Source of the DNA: Clostridiales bacterium
GTDB lineage: Bacteria > Bacillota > Clostridia > Monoglobales > Monoglobaceae
Length of the DNA stretch: 17,140 bases
Direction: 5' to 3'
Assembly (NCBI GenBank): GCA_016303265.1
Contig: JAEDLZ010000023.1
Coordinates: forward strand, 1 to 17,140
This document shows, piece after piece, positions 13,449 to 17,140 of this stretch. Both the position numbers and the translations under genes were made by a program. Under the pieces are notes generated by a model. It saw nothing but the letters and a program-made list of their open reading frames with translations. It did not search any database and was not told the DNA's origin. Numbering within the stretch: position 1 is the stretch's first letter; each line of letters opens with the position of its first letter.

Positions 13449-14135
13449 ATGGGTCAGAAAGTTAATCCCCACGGTATCCGTGTTGGCGTAATTAAAGACT
13501 GGGATTCACGCTGGTATGCTGACAAGAAAAATTACGGCGATAATCTCGTAGAAGATTATAACCTTAGAGTTTATCTTAAGAAAAAGCTTTTTCAGGCAGG
13601 CGTTGATAAGATTGAAATTGAAAAATTCGCAAACAAGATTCGTCTGTCCATTCACGCAGCTAAGCCGGGCATAATCATCGGTAAAGGCGGAAGTGAAATT
13701 GAAAAATTAAAGAAAGAGGTTGAGGCGCTTACAGGCAAGACAGTTATTTTGAATGTAATCGAAATAAAGGCTCCCGATTTGAGCGCTCAGCTCGTAGCAG
13801 AAAACATTGCGTCGCAGCTCGAAAGAAGAATTTCTTTCAGAAAAGCAATGAAGCAGTGTATGTCAAGAACAATGAAAATGGGCGCAAAGGGAATTAAGAC
13901 CGCAGTTGCAGGTCGTGTAGGCGGAGCTGAAATTGCCCGTACAGAGCAGTACCATGAGGGGACAATCCCGCTTCAGACGCTCAGAGCAGATATTGACTAC
14001 GGATTTGCCGAAGCGAATACAACCTACGGCAAGCTCGGAGTTAAGGTTTGGATATACAAAGGTGAGGTTCTTGCCGAAAGCAAGAAAGCTAAGAAAGACG
14101 CTCCTGCCAAAGTTAAGGAAGGAGGAAGAAGATAA
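13449..14135 (+). CDS. rpsC: 30S ribosomal protein S3
   Basis: 30S protein at the mRNA entry channel with helicase-like function. The 228-aa product starts MGQKVNPHGIRVGVIKDWDS. It has a KH domain with the GxxG loop in PGIIIGKGGSEIEKL (about residues 73-87) and the C-terminal S3 domain with GAKGIKTAVAGRVGGAEIAR and DYGFAEANTTYGKLGVKVWI. The lysine-rich tail is usual. AAAGGAGG lies upstream. The stop overlaps the rplP start (TAATG). Confidence 0.98.
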   Translation: MGQKVNPHGIRVGVIKDWDSRWYADKKNYGDNLVEDYNLRVYLKKKLFQAGVDKIEIEKFANKIRLSIHAAKPGIIIGKGGSEIEKLKKEVEALTGKTVILNVIEIKAPDLSAQLVAENIASQLERRISFRKAMKQCMSRTMKMGAKGIKTAVAGRVGGAEIARTEQYHEGTIPLQTLRADIDYGFAEANTTYGKLGVKVWIYKGEVLAESKKAKKDAPAKVKEGGRR

Positions 14136-14566
14136 TGTTATCACCAAAAAGAGTAAAATACAGAAGAGTTATGCGCGGAAGAATGAAAGGAAAAGCTTCC
14201 CGCGGTAATAAAGTTGTATACGGCGAATACGGACTTATGGCAACAAGTCCGGCGTGGATAACAAGCAATCAGATAGAGGCTGCCCGTGTAGCAATGACAA
14301 GATACACAAAAAGAGGCGGTAATGTCTGGATAAAAATATTCCCCGACAAGCCGGTTACGGAGAAACCTGCTGAAACTCGTATGGGTAGCGGTAAAGGATC
14401 ACCGGAATACTGGGTTGCGGTTGTAAAGCCGGGCAGAGTATTATTTGAAATTGGCGGCGTAAGTGAAGAGGTGGCTCGTGAAGCGCTCCGTCTTGCTATG
14501 CACAAACTTCCGCTTAAGTGTAAGTTTGTCAGAAAAGCTGACCAGGAAACGGAAGGTGAAATTTAA
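14135..14566 (+). CDS. rplP: 50S ribosomal protein L16
   Basis: Large-subunit protein near the A site, important for tRNA accommodation. The 143-aa product starts MLSPKRVKYRRVMRGRMKGK and carries both family signatures, including RMGSGKGSPEYWVAVVKPG around residues 82-100. Normal length. The start overlaps the rpsC stop and the stop overlaps the rpmC start, both as TAATG. The ribosome binding site GGAGGAAG lies inside the end of rpsC. Confidence 0.98.
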   Translation: MLSPKRVKYRRVMRGRMKGKASRGNKVVYGEYGLMATSPAWITSNQIEAARVAMTRYTKRGGNVWIKIFPDKPVTEKPAETRMGSGKGSPEYWVAVVKPGRVLFEIGGVSEEVAREALRLAMHKLPLKCKFVRKADQETEGEI

Positions 14567-14778
14567 TGAAAGTAAATGAAATCAGAGACCTTTCTGCAGA
14601 GGAAATAATGACTAAGATAAAGGAATTAAAAGAGGAATTATTCAATCTGCGTTTCCAGAACGCTACAAATCAGTTGGATAACCCTATGCGAATTCCTGCT
14701 GTCAAAAAGGATATAGCAAAGCTTAAAACTATTTTAAAAGAAAAAGAGTTAGGCATAAATGCCAACATCAATTCATAG
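14566..14778 (+). CDS. rpmC: 50S ribosomal protein L29
   Basis: Small helical protein at the tunnel exit next to L23. The 70-aa product has the family pattern EIRDLSAEEIMTKIKELKEE followed by LFNLRFQNATNQLDNP and a second helix with VKKDIAKLKTILKEKE. It starts on the last base of the rplP stop, and its ribosome binding site AAGGTGA uses the AGGTG register rather than AGGAGG. Its own stop codon TAG merges into the AGGAGG of rpsQ. Confidence 0.96.
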   Translation: MKVNEIRDLSAEEIMTKIKELKEELFNLRFQNATNQLDNPMRIPAVKKDIAKLKTILKEKELGINANINS

Positions 14779-14791
14779 GAGGTGTGTTTAG

Positions 14792-15052
14792 ATGAGTATA
14801 GAGCGTAACTATCGCAAAACCCGTGTAGGCGAGGTTGTAAGCGATAAAATGGATAAGACGGTTGTTGTAGCGGTTAAGGACAGCGTTAAGCACCCTGTTT
14901 ACAATAAGGTCATCAAGAATACCTATAAGCTCAAGGCACACGATGAAAATAATGAATGTGGCATAGGCGATAAGGTTAAGGTTATGGAAACAAGACCGCT
15001 TTCCAAGGATAAAAGATGGAGAGTAGTTGAAATCGTAGAAAAAGCTAAATAA
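14792..15052 (+). CDS. rpsQ: 30S ribosomal protein S17
   Basis: Primary 16S rRNA-binding protein of the 30S body. The 86-aa product starts MSIERNYRKTRVGEVVSDKM with DKTVVVAV, then HPVYNKVIKNTYKLKAHDE and the signature GDKVKVMETRPLSKDKRWRV. Normal length. AGGAGG at 14777-14782 begins inside the rpmC stop codon. A 54-nt spacer to rplN follows, in which I see no strong structure. Confidence 0.98.
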   Translation: MSIERNYRKTRVGEVVSDKMDKTVVVAVKDSVKHPVYNKVIKNTYKLKAHDENNECGIGDKVKVMETRPLSKDKRWRVVEIVEKAK

Positions 15053-15106
15053 TTAGTTTTAAGCGGTTTGAAATTCGAAATGTTTTAAGATAGGAGGAAA
15101 TCCATT

Positions 15107-15475
15107 ATGATACAACAGCAGACATTGTTAAAAGTCGCTGATAACAGCGGAGCAAAAGAGCTTATGTGTATCCGTGTTCTCGGAGGCTCATTCAGAAGAT
15201 ACGGCAATATCGGCGATGTGATAGTTGCATCGGTAAAAAAAGCAACACCCGGCGGTGCTGTTAAAAAAGGCGATGTTGTTAAAGCTGTTATAGTTCGCTC
15301 GGTTCAGGGCGTAAAGAGAGCTGACGGCTCCAAAATAAGATTTGATGAAAACGCAGCAGTTATCATAAGAGACGATAAGACGCCGAGAGGCACTCGTATA
15401 TTCGGACCCGTAGCAAGAGAGCTTAGGGATAAGGAATATATGAAGATTTTATCTCTTGCTCCGGAAGTATTATAA
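15107..15475 (+). CDS. rplN: 50S ribosomal protein L14
   Basis: Large-subunit protein forming an intersubunit bridge. It is the first gene of the spc segment, which is contiguous here with the S10 segment. The 122-aa product starts MIQQQTLLKVADNSGAKELM. It contains the signature KKGDVVKAVIVRSVQGVKR and ends with TRIFGPVARELR and MKILSLAPEVL, exactly as the family does. TAGGAGG precedes the ATG. No promoter or terminator separates it from rpsQ, so S10 and spc appear to be one transcript. Confidence 0.98.
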   Translation: MIQQQTLLKVADNSGAKELMCIRVLGGSFRRYGNIGDVIVASVKKATPGGAVKKGDVVKAVIVRSVQGVKRADGSKIRFDENAAVIIRDDKTPRGTRIFGPVARELRDKEYMKILSLAPEVL

Positions 15476-15531
15476 CTCGCTGAGATTTCAGGATTTTAGT
15501 AATTCCGACCGTGAAAGGAGGATAAGAAATT

Positions 15532-15858
15532 ATGAATACAAAAATGCATGTTAAAAAGGGCGACACGGTAGTCGTTCTCTCCGGTAAGGATAAGGGCAAG
15601 CAGGGGAAAGTTTTAAAGGTTAACCCTGAGAAGCGTATGGTTATCGTTGAAGGCGTTTCAATGGCAACTAAGCACAAGAAGCCCCGCAGAATGGGTGAAG
15701 CCGGCGGCATAATCAGCCAGGAAACACCGATTTATGCAAGTAAGGTAATGAATGTTTGCGCAAAGTGCAAAGCTGCAACAAGAGTCGGCCGAAAGGTTTT
15801 GGAAAACGGTACTCATGTTCGCTACTGCAAGAAGTGCGGAGAAACATTTGATGAATAA
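15532..15858 (+). CDS. rplX: 50S ribosomal protein L24
   Basis: Assembly-initiating 23S rRNA-binding protein. The 108-aa product has the KOW motif GDTVVVLSGKDKGKQGKVLK (about residues 10-29). The C-terminal part carries two CxxC pairs (C76/C79 and C99/C102), the zinc-ribbon variant seen in many bacterial L24 proteins. The ATG at 15532 has AGGAGG ten bases upstream. An in-frame ATG four codons later is possible but less well spaced. Confidence 0.97.
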   Translation: MNTKMHVKKGDTVVVLSGKDKGKQGKVLKVNPEKRMVIVEGVSMATKHKKPRRMGEAGGIISQETPIYASKVMNVCAKCKAATRVGRKVLENGTHVRYCKKCGETFDE

Positions 15859-15882
15859 TTGAGCGGAAGGAGGTAAGGAAAT

Positions 15883-16419
15883 ATGAGACTTGAAGAACGC
15901 TATACAAAAGAAATCAAAGACGCATTGATGAAAAAGTATGACTACAAAAGTGTTATGCAGATTCCAAAGCTTGACAAGGTAGTTGTTAACATAGGCGTTG
16001 GAGAAGCAAAAGAAAATTCAAAGGCTATTGACAGCGCAATGTCGGATCTGGAAGCAATTACAGGTCAGAAGCCGATAGTAACAAAGGCTAAGAAATCAGT
16101 CGCTTCCTTCAAAGTAAGGGAAGGTATGAGCATCGGCTGTAAGGTTACACTCAGAGGTTCAAAGATGTATGAGTTCGTTGACAGACTGTTCAACGCAGCT
16201 CTTCCGAGAGTTCGTGACTTCAGAGGAATTAACCCGAATTCGTTTGACGGTAGAGGAAACTATTCCATGGGAATTAAGGAGCAGCTTATATTCCCTGAAA
16301 TAGACTACGATAAAATTGATAAAATCCGAGGCATGGATATTATCTTCGTAACAACAGCTCAGACAGATGAAGAAGCAAGAGAGCTTCTTACACTTATGGG
16401 CGCACCGTTTGCAAGATAA
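15883..16419 (+). CDS. rplE: 50S ribosomal protein L5
   Basis: 5S rRNA-binding protein of the central protuberance. The 178-aa product contains the L5 signature around LDKVVVNIGVGEAKENSKAI and GQKPIVTKAKKSVASFKVRE, then RDFRGINPNSFDGRGNYSMG and the C-terminal MDIIFVTTAQTDEEARELL. Normal length. AAGGAGG precedes the ATG. In E. coli the S8 repressor site overlaps this gene's start; I see no comparable structure here, whereas one stands before rpsH. Confidence 0.98.
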   Translation: MRLEERYTKEIKDALMKKYDYKSVMQIPKLDKVVVNIGVGEAKENSKAIDSAMSDLEAITGQKPIVTKAKKSVASFKVREGMSIGCKVTLRGSKMYEFVDRLFNAALPRVRDFRGINPNSFDGRGNYSMGIKEQLIFPEIDYDKIDKIRGMDIIFVTTAQTDEEARELLTLMGAPFAR

Positions 16420-16463
16420 TGATTTTTGTCCAGACTCTGTAAGAATGGAGGATTAAAAAAAGC

Positions 16464-16649
16464 ATGGCAAAAAAATCAATGGTTATAAAACAGCAGAGAA
16501 ATCAGAAGTATTCCACGAGAGAATATAACAGATGTAAAATCTGCGGCAGACCCCACGCTTACCTTCGTAAGTTTGGAATTTGCAGAATTTGCTTCCGTGA
16601 ATTGGCTTACAAGGGCCAGATCCCCGGAGTGAAAAAGGCTTCCTGGTAA
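16464..16649 (+). CDS. rpsZ: 30S ribosomal protein S14, zinc-binding type Z
   Basis: Short, zinc-coordinating S14 of the 30S head. The 61-aa product has C24-x2-C27 and C40-x2-C43 (RCKICGR and GICRICFRE) and the terminal GQIPGVKKASW, the standard type Z form typical of Gram-positive bacteria. Longer zinc-free S14 proteins are about 89-101 aa. GGAGG at 16447-16451 is 12 bases from the ATG, a little far. The following gap to rpsH is unusually long (157 nt) and structured. Confidence 0.97.
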   Translation: MAKKSMVIKQQRNQKYSTREYNRCKICGRPHAYLRKFGICRICFRELAYKGQIPGVKKASW

Positions 16650-16674
16650 AATAAAATTAAGGAAGACGATAAAA

Positions 16675-16690
16675 TTCCCTGAAAAGGGAG
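16675..16690 (+). other. GAAA-tetraloop hairpin in the rpsZ-rpsH gap
   Basis: TTCCCT (16675-16680), GAAA loop (16681-16684), AGGGAG (16685-16690): six pairs including one T-G at the base, capped by a GNRA loop. It lies 25 nt after the rpsZ stop and 16 nt before the S8-site-like stem. No T-run. It may be a stabilising or processing element, or part of the same regulatory structure. Confidence 0.45.
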
Positions 16691-16706
16691 ACAGAATAAA
16701 AATAAA

Positions 16707-16777
16707 AAGGTTAAGTGGCTACTCTCCCGCGTAAGGCAAAGTCCCGAAGGGATAGTACGGATAGCCATACTGACCTT
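16707..16777 (+). promoter_or_regulatory. Probable S8 autoregulatory site, a mimic of 16S rRNA helix 21
   Basis: Imperfect stem-loop just upstream of rpsH. The 5' strand AAGGTTA (16707-16713) pairs with TGACCTT (16771-16777); above the core, TGGCTA (16716-16721) pairs with TAGCCA (16762-16767). Between these, the strands read TTAAGT (16711-16716) and ATACTG (16767-16772). The S8-binding core of E. coli 16S helix 21, around 594-598 and 640-645, reads UUAAGU and AUACUG in the same relative positions. The core residues therefore match while the flanking pairs differ but remain complementary. The apical part (16722-16761) holds a TCCC-GAA-GGGA hairpin. The rpsH ribosome binding site AAGGAGG begins about 15 nt beyond the stem. 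Binding of S8 here is inferred, not shown. Confidence 0.72.
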
Positions 16778-16806
16778 AAAAAATCCGCTAAAAAGGAGGA
16801 TGAATT

Positions 16807-17140
16807 ATGCAAATTACAGATCCAATAGCAGACATGCTTACAAGAATCAGAAACGCAAACAACTCAAGACATCAGACAGTTGACATACCGGCATCAAACA
16901 TGAAAAAAGCAATCGCTCAGATTCTTCTTGATGAAGGCTATGTAAAAAATGTTGAGACAGTTGAGGACGGCGCACAGGGTATTATAAGAATAACTCTTAA
17001 ATATGCTGAGAATAAGCAAAAAGTTTTGTCCGGTCTTAAAAGAGTAAGTAAACCGGGTCTCAGAATATATGCATCAAAGGAAGAGCTTCCGAGAGTTTTA
17101 AAGGGTCTCGGTATAGCAATAATTTCCACATCTAAAGGCA
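16807..17140 (+). CDS. rpsH: 30S ribosomal protein S8 (3' end cut off)
   Basis: Primary 16S rRNA-binding protein of the central domain; in E. coli it is also the translational repressor of the spc operon. From ATG at 16807 the frame runs open for 111 codons to the window edge. It starts MQITDPIADMLTRIRNANNS, the family's hallmark, and continues through SNMKKAIAQILLDEGYV to SKPGLRIYASKEELPRVLKG and GLGIAIISTSKG. About 20 residues of a normal S8 (~132 aa) are missing at the end. AAGGAGG lies at 16793-16799. The preceding structured gap looks like its own autoregulatory site. Confidence 0.97.
   Translation, partial: MQITDPIADMLTRIRNANNSRHQTVDIPASNMKKAIAQILLDEGYVKNVETVEDGAQGIIRITLKYAENKQKVLSGLKRVSKPGLRIYASKEELPRVLKGLGIAIISTSKG

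Noticed and set aside
1..17140. Mobile elements, CRISPR arrays, defence or biosynthetic clusters
   Set aside because: No transposase, integrase, direct-repeat array or unknown multi-gene cassette is visible; every sizeable gene belongs to a recognisable housekeeping family.

Overview
The window reads as chromosomal DNA of a low- to mid-GC Gram-positive anaerobe, most likely class Clostridia (an Oscillospirales/Ruminococcus-like genome). This is inferred from strong AGGAGG-type ribosome binding sites, the zinc-binding short S14 (type Z), an AddB-type (not RecB) recombination nuclease, a type III pantothenate kinase of clostridial flavour, and the gene order of the ribosomal cluster. I see no prophage, insertion sequence, CRISPR array, tRNA or rRNA gene.

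Left part (1-2392, all on the minus strand): a membrane S component of an ECF vitamin transporter (cut by the window edge) lies just downstream of coaX, so together they look like a pantothenate uptake-and-phosphorylation unit for coenzyme A synthesis. Upstream of these, and separated by a 17-bp-stem terminator, is a LysR-family regulator. It is transcribed away from gdhA (plus strand, 2549-3892), glutamate dehydrogenase; the two share a 156-bp intergenic region holding two clear back-to-back sigma-A promoters.

Middle part (3893-9430, plus strand): gdhA ends in a terminator. Then comes a single-gene unit with a promoter, a long structured leader and a cardiolipin synthase with two HKD motifs, closed by an 18-bp-stem terminator. 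It is followed by addB (helicase-nuclease subunit with the four-cysteine iron-sulfur cluster), again closed by a terminator. No addA accompanies it here.

Right part (9431-17140, plus strand): a textbook promoter, a structured leader of about 318 nt containing a terminator-like hairpin, and then the S10-spc ribosomal protein operon in canonical order: rpsJ, rplC, rplD, rplW, rplB, rpsS, rplV, rpsC, rplP, rpmC, rpsQ, rplN, rplX, rplE, rpsZ (type Z S14) and the start of rpsH. Several neighbours overlap by one base (TAATG) and are probably translationally coupled. Many inter-gene gaps contain small hairpins.

The most notable non-coding element is in the 157-nt gap between rpsZ and rpsH. A 71-nt stem there reproduces the S8-binding core of 16S rRNA helix 21 (UUAAGU on one strand, AUACUG on the other) directly upstream of the gene for S8. 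It looks like an autoregulatory rRNA mimic, placed differently from the known E. coli site at rplE. The S10 leader with its internal attenuator-like hairpin is the second regulatory candidate.
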